Shown: positions 11,114 to 26,770, numbered from the stretch's first letter. The stretch is DNA of 64,000 nucleotides from Botryosphaeria dothidea (GCA_011503125.2 WWBZ02000040.1:3224001-3288000), one strand, 5' to 3'. Notes: generated from the letters alone by a model not told the origin. Program-made: numbers and translations.

Positions 11114-14100
11114 TTAGAAGGTGTCACGGTCGAAGCTATCAAGGCTGTCGCGGTATGACTCCAGGTCTGTGCTAAGGTTTAGTCGGACTGTTCATATAGT
11201 AGAGAATATCGAATTCACTTACCAGGGCTCTGGTTACCCACAGGTTTCCTTCTTATGACAGTCTCGGAGTGCTCCAAAGGACGCGGGCTCTTCGAGCTCA
11301 TGGGTCTTGGGCCGGTGATCTTGCGGCCTGGGCTCCTCATGGTAGTTTGAGGGTTGGGAGAAGGCGTGAGGCTATGCCTATCAGTCTCAAGGCTGTAACG
11401 AACCTCCTCGATGGGGGGAAGCGGCGACAAGAGCTGACCCGAGCCCGGGGGGCTGCTGTACATTTGCTTAGCGCCAAACGGCAAGATGCGCTGCTGTTGA
11501 GGAATTTGTTGCATCTGAGGCACAAGAGGTCCATCATCCCTTTGGCGACCATTCACTTGCTCGGAGGCGGAGTGGTTCGAGTAGCCGCCGTCGGAAAGCG
11601 GGGACATGTGACCGTTGTTGCCGCCAAAGCGACTCCTGTTCAGCGCGAGGCTAGGAGCCGAACCCCACTGGTCGAAGTCGGGCGAGTGAGGATCGTCGAA
11701 GTTGATTGCCTGCGATTCCAGATGCGTCTGATGACGGTGAGTAGGTCCAGGACGCGGCTGTGGGTGCTCCAGGTTCAATGAATTGCGATGAGCTTGATAC
11801 TTGGGTCCATCCATGTCTTCATCATCTGGGACAAGTGGAGAAGGTGACCTAACCTGGTCAAACGAGCGCGCGCGCTGGTGGCCATTCAAAGAAGTACTAG
11901 ACCGAATACGATCATCTTCCTGGAGCTCGTAATCATAGTAGTCGAGGTTGACATTGGAACCCGAGCGAGAGGCCTGGGAATACGGACGGCCCTTCTTGCC
12001 GTTGCTCTTCTCAGTCGATGCGGTGGTCTTCGACCAACGAGATATTTTTGGAATACCAAAAATGGATGAACTGTTTGACTTGTGCTTCGACTTGGTCTTG
12101 GAGCTGGCCTCTTGACTTGGCGACCCGTCAAAGCCACCGCGTTGGCCTGGTGGCGTTATATCCTGTGGCAGAGAGTCGCTACGGCGGACCTCCTCGGTTG
12201 GCGTCAACAGGCGCTCGTTGTTCTCGAACTGGTGATCTAAAACCTTCGTTTCATGCTCTTCTAGCTCTTCATCTCCTTCGAGAACTGTGCTGATGCGGTG
12301 CTCCGACCCACGACGTCCATCGTAGCCAGAGTGGCGACCAAGGTGACGGGAAGATGGATTAGAGAACGTGCCCGATTGGTTAGGAGTAGACGCGGTGTTG
12401 GCCCGGCCCTCTGGCTCATAGCCTGGATCGCCAGCGGCCCGCAAGTTCTCGTAAGACGTCATGCTGTTGCCCTGGCTACCCTGCAGCGAGGGGCGCGGTC
12501 CAAATGTTTGGTTGTCCTTGAGACCCTCAACTTCATCGAGGAGTTGCATGAGCATATCTTCGATCCTTGACAGCTCGTTCGAATTCTTCATGCTTAAGCC
12601 CTTGAGAGCCCTCTTAAAGACATTCTTGCGCTTCGTGGGAAGATCGTCAACATCTTCTGACGAGCGTCCACGCAGACGAGTTGTGCTTGGGGGCTGCGGT
12701 CGCGGACCCTGAAGAAGTCTCTGAATGACAACTTCGGCATCTCGGTCAGTGTTGCCCATAATCATCTTGTCTTGTTCGGCGATAAATCTCTTCATCTCCT
12801 CAAAAGAGTTGCGCATTTCAGCCGCGCTGCGGACAAGCGTTACCAGGATCTCGGTGTCGCGGGCATTGCGTTGAGCATCGCGGACAGTGAGGTGATCCAT
12901 CAGGGCCACGATATCCTTTGACTGAATGTTATCGAGACCCTTGCCGGTGGCGCTGTCGTACAGCGGTGATGTCATGCCGTGCGAATTACCGCTGAAATTA
13001 CGCGCATGCATAGGCTTGCCGCCTGCTACGAACGGATCCTCATCAACAAGATCGCCAGACATGTCCGGCAAGCCACTGTCTTCAAAGAATCTGGAGTTGT
13101 CCAACTGTGGCTCAGGCGTGTATCCCGGCTGAGCGGCAGAGATATAGCCTTCGTCCTTCCAGTTCCCTGGGCTGTTAGGATCCATTTGCTGATGCGGGAA
13201 ATTTTCTTCGTGTTGCGGATAAGGCTCTCCATAGTCTTCGTAGTCTTCCTCAATTGTAGGCTGGTATTGCCGGTCTTGAGATGCCGGGCTTCTGTGATCG
13301 TCCCTGAGAAGATGTGCGGCCGCAGTTGCTGCCGCACCAGCAGCGCCTCCGGCAAGGGCGGCCTCGCCAACCCGAATACCATTGGTAGACATTGGAGGAG
13401 TGGGCTCGTAGGGCCAGCGGTCAGGAGTTCGTGCCGGTCCCTGGATTTCTGAGGGATTTGTTGTGACATCAGACTCGTTGTCTAATCCGTGACCGATTTC
13501 AGGCATGGGATCTCCGAATGGCATTGCGTTGTGTGTCATCTGAATCTGTTCTTCAGATCGGTAGGAGCCTCCCTCACTTTGAGGTGGGGAACCATTGTAG
13601 CCATCGTAATCGTCGTAATCGTCGTATTGGTCAATTCTCTTCGCTTGGTCTCGCAGGGCAGCCCATCGCTCTCCACTAGTTTCCGGATGGCCGGTGACTG
13701 TGTTAGAGCCGGATGATTGATGCGGCTCTTCCATATGAAGGAATTCGGGCTGAATAGGCTCAAGGCGGGAATCCCGCTGAGAGGAGTTCACGCTCGTGCT
13801 GACAGTTGAAGGGTCAACAAGAGATGCAACAGCAGATTCCACAGCGGCAGGAGTGGCGACATAGTCGGGCCTCTCGCCGATCTCATGGATATCCTGATCC
13901 GCTGCAAGCCTATCACGATACTGCCCATCCATACTGTCATCCGTGTAGGTGGTCAAGCGGTTGTAATCAAGAGGGTCGGAAGTTCTTATGCTGTCATCGG
14001 TGTGGAGAGTGATGCGCTTCTCGTCGATTTCAGAGCGCAGCGCATCGTTCTCCTCGTGCTCATGCTCGAAGAATCGGTCGGCCTCCTCTTCCCTCCTAGG

Positions 14101-16290
14101 TGTTGCTGTGCCATCATTATACGACAGCTCCGAATCGTGAACGATGTCAATATCGGAAACGTCCGACTTCCTGCCAGATTGCATGCCATCCGATCGTCTT
14201 CGTGAACGTGCCGCGTTGGTGCTTGGAGAGTTGGCGGCTGAGTTAAGGGAAAGCTCCGTCAGCTTGTTCGACGTTTCGCGTCCAGCAGATGAGATGGAGG
14301 CGACACTTCGAGTTGAGCGAGGACCTTGAGGAGTGAGATTTTCTTTTCGATCCTCATAACTGAGATCGCCTTGGTGAAACTCCCTTGTGGGAGTTCGCGA
14401 ATTGCTGCGCAGTGAGGCAGCAGCAACGCCACCCACGCCAGCCGCCGCAAGTGCAGCAGTGGCCTTTTCTCTAGTAGATAGCTCTCTATCACTTCTCGCG
14501 CTACCAGAAACACTGAGTCCCCCAAGAGAGCTATTGCTATTCGGTCCACGGCGCAAAGCAGCGGGAGTTCTGGTAGGAGTCGAAGGCGCGGGCGACATCA
14601 CCGGACGAGGGGTTCCTCGCGACACCTCGCGGATGGGTGTGGCTCCTCGTGAAGAAGTGGGCCTTTCAGTATCAGCAGAAAGAATCGAATCCCTAGTGAG
14701 TTCAGAAGCGTGGAGTTCGCTCTGCATAGGCAGCGGCGGCACTGAACCCTTGATGCTCTCCTCGCCAATGCTCTCAGAAATGCTAGCAGAACGACTCCTG
14801 CTTTTGCTGCGTCTCTTTCTCCTTTCCTTCTTATCCAGGCTCGCCTCCGAGTCATGGTGCTTAAGGGCTGCAGCTGTGAGACCTGCGCCAATCGCGCCCG
14901 CGACCGCGGCATCTTTCAAGCGCTTGTCCTTGCTCCTTTTCTTGTGAAGTTTCTCATCTTCTCGAACAGTGGATTCGGAGCCGAACCGATCATAGCTCAT
15001 CTCGGAGCCCGAGTCGCGACTCGGCCTCCTTGACCTTTTGCTCCGAACCGAGTCACCAGAGAGGACAACGCCTGGGTCCTTGTCGTCACGATTGAGCACA
15101 ACTTTGACGTTGGGTGCGCTAGAAGATTTTGAGACCGATCTCTTCGGCTCGCCGCGAGAGCTCGCGGAATACAGAGAGTCGCGATTTCGGTCGAACTTAT
15201 CCCGATGTTGATGCTCTTTAAGCGCGTTGATCTCAGGTAGAATGAGCCGCTTAATGGCGTCCTCCACAGTTGCAAGGAGCTTGGGGTTGTTGATGGATGA
15301 GGTGGTCGAGATGCCCGATCGAATCGACTGCGTATCACCGGACCTTCGGCTGATGTCTGAAGCAAGCAAGCTGGACTCGGTACCGCTGATGAGGGCTTCT
15401 TCGCGTCGTGAGCGAGAGAGCTTTCTTCTTGAGGATGATTTTCCATCTGAGAGCTTCTCTCTGCTCAAACTCTTCTCGCGACGCTGCTTGAGTTTGCTTG
15501 ACTCGGATTGCTCCTTGGTCAGCTTTTCCATGATCTTTTGAGTCATGATGCGCTCCCTGCTCAAACTGCGGCTCCTCCTACGAGATGGTGCTTTGAGCTT
15601 GCCGCCATCTTCCTCAGACACCTTTTCCTCGCGATCCAAGCTTCGACTCCGCCGGCGAGTAAGTGTTGGAGGAACAATGGCGGGAGGACCATCGACCATA
15701 CTATCCGGAGGCATTGAGGAAATATCTGAGCCAGCAGGAACGTAACGACTTTGGGAAAGTTCGGAACGGGACATGTCGCTACCGTTGTGGAGCACTTCAA
15801 CCTCTACGGGGGGCATGCCGCTGACGTTCGACTCTGAAGAGTATGACACCTCGCTCGTATCTCCAAGCTTGGGGTCGCCGCCCTTGGCTGAGGGCAACGA
15901 AATTCTCCGGGTGTAGGAAGGTTTTCTATCCTTGTCGGTTTGAGTAATTTCGACGTGGTCATGACCGGTCGTCCTCGACCTCCTATGCTTGGTGGAAGGC
16001 GTCACCCTCACTCGGACGCTCGGGCGCGAGTGCACCTTGTCGCCCGTCTTGCCTGCCTCGAAATATTCAATGAGGAGTGAGGTTTGAGACTGCTGTCGAC
16101 CGTGACCAAGCTTGTCCTTAGATTTTGTGGTGATGGTGACGGGGCTTCCGTCGTCAGGTATCGAGAAGTGCGAGCGATCGGTCCGGCGGGAAATGTCGGT
16201 AGCCAGATCGTCGGCACGAAAGCTGCTGTCGTCGGCGAACGAGGTTTCGGTGGGTGCCGGGAGGGGCGGGCGTTGGGTGTCGACACCCAT
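11114..16290 (-). CDS. Large disordered ascomycete protein with Gly/Ala-rich segments, function unknown
   Basis: Two exons, 16290-11223 and 11166-11114, separated by a 56-nt intron (donor GTAAGT, acceptor GCACAG); the spliced protein has 1706 aa and ends in an acidic tail rich in Asp/Ser/Arg. The intron is supported because the unspliced frame stops right inside the donor. I recognise the general type (a long, charged, Ser/Arg-rich protein conserved in filamentous ascomycetes) but no named domain. Visible features are Arg/Ser clusters in the first 300 residues, three Gly/Ala-rich hydrophobic stretches flanked by charged residues (glycine-zipper-like), and a more ordered segment near residues 1110-1240 with heptad-like hydrophobics, suggesting coiled coil. 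A membrane- or septum-associated scaffold is possible but unproven. Its ATG (16288-16290) has a purine-poor upstream context yet is the first in frame. Confidence 0.85.
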
Positions 16291-18434
16291 TGTACAGTGA
16301 AGCGTCAGACAGTAGTCGAGCGTGCACTAGTTCATTGGGTGCGCTGGATGTAATGGGCTGGAGGGTGAGAGTAATGGTAAGAGATTGCCACGAAGTCGCA
16401 GGGCGAACGAACGAAGCAGACGGACAGTGTCGAGGGCCCAATGTTCGATGATTCGCAGGTGAATGCGCCCGAAGGCAACGTGCTGGGGCCAGCCAATCGG
16501 TTGCCGGTGGCCTCGGGGAGTAGTCTGTGGTGGATCGGCAGCGGCGATGGGCCAAACGAACGAGCGACGAGCGGTGCGGTGTTGCGTGGACGGTCGCTCG
16601 AAGCTGAGATTTGGCGAACCTGTGTCACCAGGTGCTGCGGCCAGCTATTCGCCGTGTGCCGCAGCTGGGTCGCACGCAGACGGCGGACCAGGAATGCTGA
16701 GGAAGGGAAGTAGTAGAGATGGGAGAGGGCGCGGGGCTCAGCTCAGCTCAGCTCAGGGCAGCCATGCACAGCGCGAGGAGATGCAGGTGCAGAGGAAGGT
16801 GAGAGGGCGCTGGGGAGACGCTGTTCTGGATGTCGCTCTCAGGCGGGCCGGGCAGGACAGGGCAGGGCAGGGCAGTGCTGCGAGGGCGCGAGGGCGTGCA
16901 AACGAGCAAATGCGGCTCCTGCAGCGAGACGGGCCAGGATGCGAGCGAAATCGATGTGTTGTCCCAGGCTGGCGCTTTTGGATCAGCAAAGCAGGCGCTG
17001 GAGGCTGGTGGGTGGCTGGGGCACGTCACCCGGACAATAGCAGCGCCCGCGCGGGATCTACGTCAAGTCCGTGGAATCGTCAGTCAAAGCGCTCGGTGAT
17101 GTGCTGCGCTCAGGGCTCTGGCCGTCCTGTTCCTCGAGCGCGCAGGCAGCCTCCAGCCCGGGTGCCGTTTCGCTCGCCCGCCGCCAGGCCGACACGGCCC
17201 CCATGGCCCAACCCGCGCCACGGCGGTCAACGGCCGCGGCCAGCCTCTCAACACAGCTGAGCGCCCGTCGCGCGCGCTGTTTGGCCCGCCTCGCGAGGAG
17301 GACAACGCAGAAGCCGGACGCCTCGTTGCGCTGCACCCATTGGGCCGCCAAAATGCACCATCCCGGGCGTGCACGCGTGCCCGCCAACATCACACATCCG
17401 CCTGCATCGCGCCCCAGTCCAGCTCCGCCTTTGGCCCGCCAGAATTAGCGCTCCGCAATCCGTGGCCATGGCATCCGGGCCCTGTGGACCAATCAGCGCC
17501 GTACCTGCAGTGCCTACAATAACCACACACCAAGTCAGCTGCATGTGCGGCCGGAGGAGTGTCAGGCGCCGGTACAGAAGGCGCCGCCGCTGCTGACAGG
17601 CAACATCGGCACCTTATGCACGAGCCGGGCTCCTTGAAGACACGGAGGCAGTTGGTCGTCTGAATGCTGCTCAATAGGTGTAGCTTCCCGGCCGAGCTGC
17701 CCTTTGGGTTGGTGCGGCCGGCTGCAGCACGCTTCTGTAAAGTAAAACGAACTACCCCATGCCGCAGCCTGCGAGACGGCCGACGCTGTCCACCCATGTT
17801 TGGAATCTCCGACGCCGGATTGGCAGTTCAACGGTGCACCAGCATGACTTACCTGCAAGGTAACGTGCGCCCACTATCTATGACGCCGCCGACGCCAAGT
17901 GCTCTCTGGAGGACACAAGCTTTGTCTTCGCGCTTCTTTTCTTCTTCATAGGGCTTTCATGAAGCAAGGATCTCGACGCCTTATACATGCTTGAGCATGA
18001 CCACTACATTGCGACTGAATCTACGCCTGCTTCTTTCAACTCTTTTTTCTCTGATATGTACACATTCTAAATTCAGCGGAACGATCAACAAGCTCCCTAC
18101 CAGAACACTCGCATCCCTGCCAAGCTAGCCGTCATGTGCATGGGGAAATGCAGCGAAGCGACATAGGTTTGACCGTGCGACTTAATTGCATACCCGGAAG
18201 ATCGCTACCGAAGCATCATATCGCGCTTCCTAAAGTCTGATCTTCATATGCGGAAGCTCGACTACTAGTTTAGTGACATGGCGGGTTACTCTTTTGAGAC
18301 AACTGCTTACTCACGATGTTCTTAATAACACAACTCCCCGCTCCTGATATGAAGCATGTGTACCAATCGTCTTGTCTTTGATTCTCGAATCTCTCGGTAG
18401 ATTCCTTGCAAAAGAAGCACAACATCATTTGACC
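16291..18434. other. Divergent promoter region with short tandem repeats
   Basis: About 2.1 kb between the starts of a minus-strand gene and a plus-strand permease, so it should hold both promoters. It contains a (GCTCA)4 array at 16736-16755 and GGGCA repeats near 16855-16875. The long frame at 16463-17260 has no domain and is probably a product of high GC. Confidence 0.5.
16736..16755 (+). repeat. (GCTCA)4 tandem repeat
   Basis: Four exact copies of a pentanucleotide in the divergent promoter region, about 450 bases upstream of the 1706-aa protein start. No function can be read from it. Confidence 0.9.
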
Positions 18435-20439
18435 ATGGAGAAACGCAGTGCTGAAGCGCAGGATATCAAACGTCCCGAGGCTCTTCCGACGGAGATCACC
18501 CCCCTCACGCCTGGAGAGTATGCAATGGCGGAGAAAAAATTGTTGAGAAAGATTGACCTGCGAATAATGCCCTGCCTTTTCCTCGTCATTGTGTTGAAGT
18601 AAGTCTAAGTAGTCCCCTGGCACAGTTCAATACACCAATCAGAGTTCCCAGTTACCTGGACCGCAACGCTCTTGCCAATGCCCGAGTGCAGGGAATTGAG
18701 GAATATCTAGGGCTTGAAGGGTCGGAGTTCAACACGGCGATCTCAGTACTTTTTGCAGGTTACCTGGCTCTCCAGATACCTTCCAATTTGATACTCACGA
18801 GAGTCCGACCTAGCCTTTATCTAGTAAGTTCAAGAATGTCGTATATATAACACATGCTAAACCAATCAGCCTGGTTGCATGATATTGTGGGGTATAGTGT
18901 CGGCTTGTGGAGCTGCTGTGCAAGGCTTCAGTGGGCTAGTTGCAGTGCGATTCATGCTGGGCGTGGTCGAGGCGTACGTTTTCTGCACGGTGGAACGCTG
19001 AGGCAACCACACTGATGCGAGACAGTCCTTACTTTCCTGGTGCCTTATTCCTCCTTTCCAGTTGGTACACCAAGAAAGAATTGGCGCTAAGGACGGCAAT
19101 CCTTTATGCCGGAGCCCTGCTGTCGGGAGGATTCGGCGGCCTTATCGGAGCGGGAATACAGTACGGGATGGATGGCGCGAGAGGCCTGGAGTCATGGAGA
19201 TGGCTCTTCATCATCGAAGGATCATGCACAGTGGCACTAGCGACCCTTTCCATGTTCATTCTTCCAGACTATCCCCATACAACAAAATCTCTCAGCCCAC
19301 TGGAGAGGGCCATCGCTATTCGCCGCCTTCAGGACACAACAGCCCAAGCAGATGAAGAGAAAGGGACCTTGCTCCACGGCTTGCGTTTGGCTGTCACTGA
19401 CTACAGAGTCTGGCTTCTGGCTCTAATTGTGATTAGTATTACCTCCGCTGGGGCTGTGGTAAGCTTCATCCCAACACTCGTCGACACTTTCGGATATGAC
19501 AAAATAGAAACCTTGTTGCTGGTCGCACCTCCTTACGTCTTCTCGACGATTTTCGCTCTTATGGTGTCCTATTCGAGCGACAAATTTACTTCGCGTTCGT
19601 GGCATATCTTTGTGCCAATGTCTGTTGGCTTGGCCGGATACATCATCGCGGCGTCTACGTTGGCGCTGGCTGCACGTTACGTGGCTCTTTTTCTCATGCT
19701 TGCAGGCGTCCATGGGTCGTACAATATTGCACTGGCTTGGATATCCTCCACTGTAAGTATCAATTTCGCGCTTGTCACATTTCCAGGCTCGCGATGGGTG
19801 CAGAAGAGAAGACGCATCGATGTCCAAAGTTATTCATACCGCCGGAGGAAATGTGCACGGGTAGCAGAATCATTCATCTGGACTTCAACGTAGACGAATC
19901 TTTTGGGCGCCTCTCTCCGGACCAATGCTTCAACACCTACGCATATTTTCTCTGGTAGTTGAGATGGCTTCGAGGCCGATCACGTGTTAATAATGCGCAT
20001 AAACGAGGGTTGGCATTTTTGCTGCTTATCCACATTTGGAAATGTGCTTCATTTCTTACCTCCGGTTCGCCTTCTGTTCCGACACTTTACAGACTTGATC
20101 GCAGCGGATGATTTGCGCTGACGAGCACAGCTGCCACGCCCCATCGAGAAGCGATCCGCAGCCATTGCAATCATCAACACTGTTGGCAATGTTGCTCAGA
20201 TTTACTCGCCGTACCTCTATCTCTCGGAGGATGCGCCAAGATACATCAAGGCCATGGCAACAGACTCATCCTTTTGTCTGCTCTGTATCTGCGCGGCGCT
20301 AGTTCAACGCCTGTGCTTGCAGCGGGCGAACCGGAAGATGGCGCAAGAAGACGGGACAGGCGCGGAGGCGGCAGACGACAAGGAGCGGGAAATGGGGGTG
20401 GGGCGCACGTACGACGAGAGATTTAGGTACGTGCTCTAG
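18435..20439 (+). CDS. MFS permease of the allantoate/organic-anion (DAL5-like) family
   Basis: Five exons: 18435-18598, 18643-18823, 18870-18973, 19026-19752 and 20131-20439, giving 494 aa, normal for this anion:cation symporter family. All junctions keep phase, and family landmarks cross them: the Y-L-D-R-N motif after exon 1, the R-F-x-L-G-V-V-E-A block followed by F-P-G-A-L-F-L-L-S-S-W-Y at the exon 3/4 join, and P-R-P-x-E-K-R at the start of exon 5. Twelve transmembrane helices are expected, with a charged cytoplasmic C-terminal tail. Members move small carboxylates, vitamins or ureides into the cell across the plasma membrane; the substrate cannot be told from sequence. The first three introns are 44-52 nt, but the last is 378 nt, far longer; reading through it would truncate the protein before the last helices. 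Confidence 0.92.
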
Positions 20440-21710
20440 GTGGAGCCGCCGGGAAAGCATAAGCAGATGCTTCGCCCCGGATTGTATGGGTTGAGCAGAG
20501 CAGGGCATGGAGGCAAACAAGACGGAGGTGTATTGGCATTTCCAAGCTGGGAAGGCAAGCTGAGGGCTGGCGATGGTGGCGCCAGAAGTGAATGAGACGC
20601 ATCTCATTGTCGCATGAGAAGTAGCTCACCCGCGTTCCCTCGGATATTTCGGTGCGACAGGCGTGGCAGGGCAGCGTACATTGTAGAGGGAGCATCGAAA
20701 TAATGGCAGCAGAAGGATAGGCAGGTGGCGTGCACGGCAAGCAAAGGTGATGTCGAAACCGATGCAGTGGCGCGCGACGAGGAGCATCCTGGCGCATGAT
20801 TCATTCAAGAGCCGGCACAGCGAGCGAGGATTGATAAGATGCAGGCGCGCTGAGGCTTCACATGTTGCTGGTGCTGATGCTTGCCAGGCCTGAGGAGAGC
20901 GCCGAGCGGCCGTGCGAAAAAAAAACGCAAGCACATTCCCGCGCACCGTGTGGGCGCAGGGTGGCGTGCAGCGGGCGCGAGAGGGCGAGGGCAATTATCA
21001 GGCTTTGGAGCGGCGGCGTGCCTTCGCTGACCCCACCTGCACCTCTCGATCAAGGCTCCCTTCTGCTCTATTCTGCTACTCTCGCCGCCCAGCCCAACCA
21101 GCCACTTCGCATCCTCGTCTCTCGTCTGTACCGTAAGCACCCGGCTAACCAGTTGCGACCGCCCCGCAGCCTACCTGTGCCCAGCACCTCGCCGCCTCCC
21201 CTTGGAGCGACGTGCCCGGCCCTCAACGTCATCAGCACCTCTATGCGCCCATCGCTGCCGCTCTTTCGCTCGCAACGCGTATCGCCCACCTTACTCGTGC
21301 CGTGAAGCGCACCTGCACCCGTCTCAACACCATCCGCTCGCATTGCCAAAGCCGTGAAGCCTGAGCGTCACGGGCGCGCCTGCCACGAGTCTCGAGTCAG
21401 GCCCCCCGTCCCAGCCCGCTTCTGCTGCTTTGTACAGCATCCTGACGTTGTGAGACCGCTGTTCGCCTGCGCAAACTGCTGCTTGCGTCGTCCCGGCTGC
21501 AGCCCGCAGCAACCCTGGTCTCTCTTCTCGACGCGCTGCTGTATGATACCCCACAATAGCCCCGGGCGAACCCCGACGTCGAGCATCCTGTTAACCACCA
21601 TCACCAGTTTTGCCATTGTAGCGCCTCCCTCCGCTGTTCCTACACCCAACTCCCTGCGAGAGCACTGCGGGCTTCACGCCTAGCCCCAGGCTTGTCGTTT
21701 GCCCGCCAAC
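20440..21710. other. Promoter and pyrimidine-rich leader of SNF1
   Basis: About 1.3 kb. From about 21040 to the SNF1 start the plus strand is rich in C and T, as in long leaders of fungal regulatory genes. Several small frames exist, including possible upstream ORFs, but their relevance depends on the transcription start, which cannot be seen. No gene on the minus strand is supported. Confidence 0.5.
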
Positions 21711-24503
<2,793 letters not shown>

Positions 24504-25297
24504 CGACTGGTATGATCCTCCATCTTCATTGCTTGACCGTTGTGTGTATGGCTACGGATTCTGGGATCAGGGGTATGGTGGATGCGGTATGTGGTATGTG
24601 GGAAGAATTGCATTGTTCCACCATGGACAAAATGTGTGGGTATGGGCATTACGCGGGAATAGATGGGTTACGGAAAGACTGGTTCATTTTTGGAAAGAAT
24701 GCTTTAAGATCGCGGATGGGGGTAGGAGGGAGGGGGATGAGATGGAAGGGGCAGAATGGAAAGCTGTGTGGTCCCGGCCACGCACTGCTTCGCTCGTCTT
24801 CTTGACTTCGATGCTGTTTTTTTCTTCGATTTTGAAACTTTGTTCTGATGCATTGTGACCAGTTTTTCTTCTTGTTGTTGTTAGTCTGGCGAAAAGCTTG
24901 TGCATTTCATGCTAAAAGCGATAGCTGTAACATGTTAGCATTGTATGGAGTAGTACATGAACACTTTTTTTAATGTTTGTAAGTCGTTCACGATCTGCTT
25001 TGCTGAAGGCAGCCCATAAAACCAATATCTAGGGAGCTCAGATATGCTTTCACAGACGCCTTCCCCTGGGCGGCATGAACCTGAAATTTAGCATCAACTA
25101 CCTTTTGCAGCCCCTTTGCAACTCGGCCCTGTAAGCACAGTGTCCACACACTGGGAACCCAAACACTCCTGATACGAGCCACGCATGGCGGAGAAGTAGG
25201 TCCCATGTGGTTTATAGCCAGGGGTATCGTTTTCATTTTTTACATTAACGCCTTTTATCCACGACTTTTTCCAACATCTTACACCCCCATCGCTCTT
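24504..25297. other. Intergenic region between convergent genes
   Basis: About 800 bases containing the 3' ends of SNF1 (plus) and the mitochondrial-type gene (minus). T-rich runs near 24815-24970 fit 3' untranslated sequence. No further gene is seen. Confidence 0.6.
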
Positions 25298-26185
25298 TCA
25301 GACCGAATAGTCCCCCTTCCGCCTCTCTTGCTCCTCCAGCTCCTGCAACCTCTCGACCAGCCTCTCTCGCAAATACGGACTCAGCTTCAAAATGCCATCG
25401 TTGGTGCACATCCGATACGTCCCACTCTCCTGGTAGTTCCCGTTCGACCCGACGAACGCCCCCCGCCCATCCACCTCGAGGCTCCCGAAGATGTCCTCCG
25501 GCCACGCGATGCGGCCGTAGTCGGGCGGGTTGCGCTGGTCGCTGACGTGCACCCAGCCGCCCCTGCCCGCGCCGCCCGCCCCGCCTTGCGCGCTCGCCCC
25601 GCCCGCGCCCGTCTCCGCCGCCGTCCCCTTCGTGCTGCCGACGCTGCCGGGCCCGCTGGAAGGCCGTCGCCGCTTGTCGGAGCCGCTGCGGTTGCTCTTG
25701 TTGTTGTTGTACTGTTGCGACGGGTGGTTCGCCGGGAAGAAGAGGCCGCCGCTGCCCAGCGACGCGCCGGCTTGCGAGGCGTAGGCGGCAGCTTGCGCGT
25801 GCACGTCCGGGTCGTGCACGGCGTGCGCGGCGATGACGGACTGCAGGATGCCGTGGAAGGTGGGGTTTTCGCGGAAGGTGTTGGGCGTGGGCGGGACGGA
25901 GGAGGTGGTGCCGAGGGCGAGGGATTTGACGGGTGGTGTGGTCGGGGTGAGGGTGAGGGTGTGGTTGGAGGTTACGGGGTCGGTGTGGACGTACTGGTTG
26001 GGAGGGTTGTTAGCTGACGGGTAGCGGGAGGGTTTCGAGAGGGCTAGAGCTCAGGTAGAGGCTCGTGGAGGGAGAGGCCGGCTTACGATGTGCTTGTTGT
26101 TTGGTAGTGTGGAGACGGTGCGGGCACAGCACAATGGCTGGCCGATGGCCCGGGCAATTGGTCGCGAAGAGCGTAGCAGAAGCAT
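25298..26185 (-). CDS. Conserved-type protein with mitochondrial presequence, function unknown
   Basis: Two exons, 26185-26087 and 25993-25298, joined across a 93-nt intron, encode 264 aa. The first exon carries a typical mitochondrial targeting peptide: Arg-rich, without acidic residues, ending in an R-T-V-S-T stretch before the mature part. The middle (about 105-170) is low complexity with Gly/Ala and Lys/Arg. The C-terminal 80 residues look ordered and conserved in style, with a G-R-G-G-W-V-H-V block, an aromatic/acidic I-A-W-P-E-D-I-F-G segment and an amphipathic Glu/Arg-rich final helix. I have the impression of an ascomycete-wide family but cannot name it. It is divergent from the MFS gene at 26771 (586 bases between starts) and convergent with SNF1. 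Function is open; mitochondrial location is inferred. Confidence 0.8.
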
Positions 26186-26770
26186 GGTGATGGGAAGCCC
26201 GGTCAATGCCGACGCTCAGCACGAATATTTGAGCGATGTACAAGAGACTGCTTGTGGTTGTGTCGACGACTTTTCGGCGCAAGCTATGACGCGCTGAAGC
26301 TCATGACTCGGTTGAACTGCGGGCGTCGAGGAGCTGCAGAGATCGCATCTCGCGCGCTCTCGAAGCTCCGCTGCGCCATCGAGCCAATCCTGACTGGTCG
26401 CTCTGCATTTGATGCTCCTCCATCCCAGACACTCGCACCAATGCCCCTGCGATCTCCCACGATGGGCTGATGACTGATGGACGGGCAGATGGCTGGGGTC
26501 CCACAGTGGTTATCGGCGGCTCAACAAATCAGATCAAGTGGGGAACTCCCAAAGATGCGAGCACCGCAAGCGCAGGCACTCTCTCATCTTTTCCCCAAGG
26601 AGCTGTGCCTGCTCGTTTCCGACTTCGGACTTAGCGCCCGTCACTTTTCCCACCGTCCCGCCGCCATGTGAAAGAGTCATCCCAAATCTCACCTGTCTCA
26701 CCAGTCTTTTTGCTTTGCTTGAAGTTTTTGTGCGTTCTTCTTGCGCTTTCAGCGGTCGCCACGTTTCGCC
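26186..26770. promoter_or_regulatory. Divergent promoter region, mitochondrial-type gene / MFS permease
   Basis: The 585 bases between two divergent start codons must hold both promoters. A CT-rich segment lies at 26650-26760 directly before the MFS start. I could not identify a specific factor site with confidence. Confidence 0.55.

Noticed and set aside
14387..14947. Long plus-strand frame of 186 codons inside the 1706-aa gene
   Set aside because: It is antisense to a continuous Ser/Arg-rich coding sequence, whose codon bias makes the opposite strand open; no domain.
16463..17260. Plus-strand frame of 265 codons upstream of the permease
   Set aside because: Arg/Ala/Gly/Pro-rich, opposite-strand frames equally open, overlaps tandem repeats; looks like composition, not a gene.
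25205..26017. Plus-strand frame of 270 codons
   Set aside because: Antisense to the mitochondrial-type gene, with Arg/Val-rich repeats produced by its codon bias.
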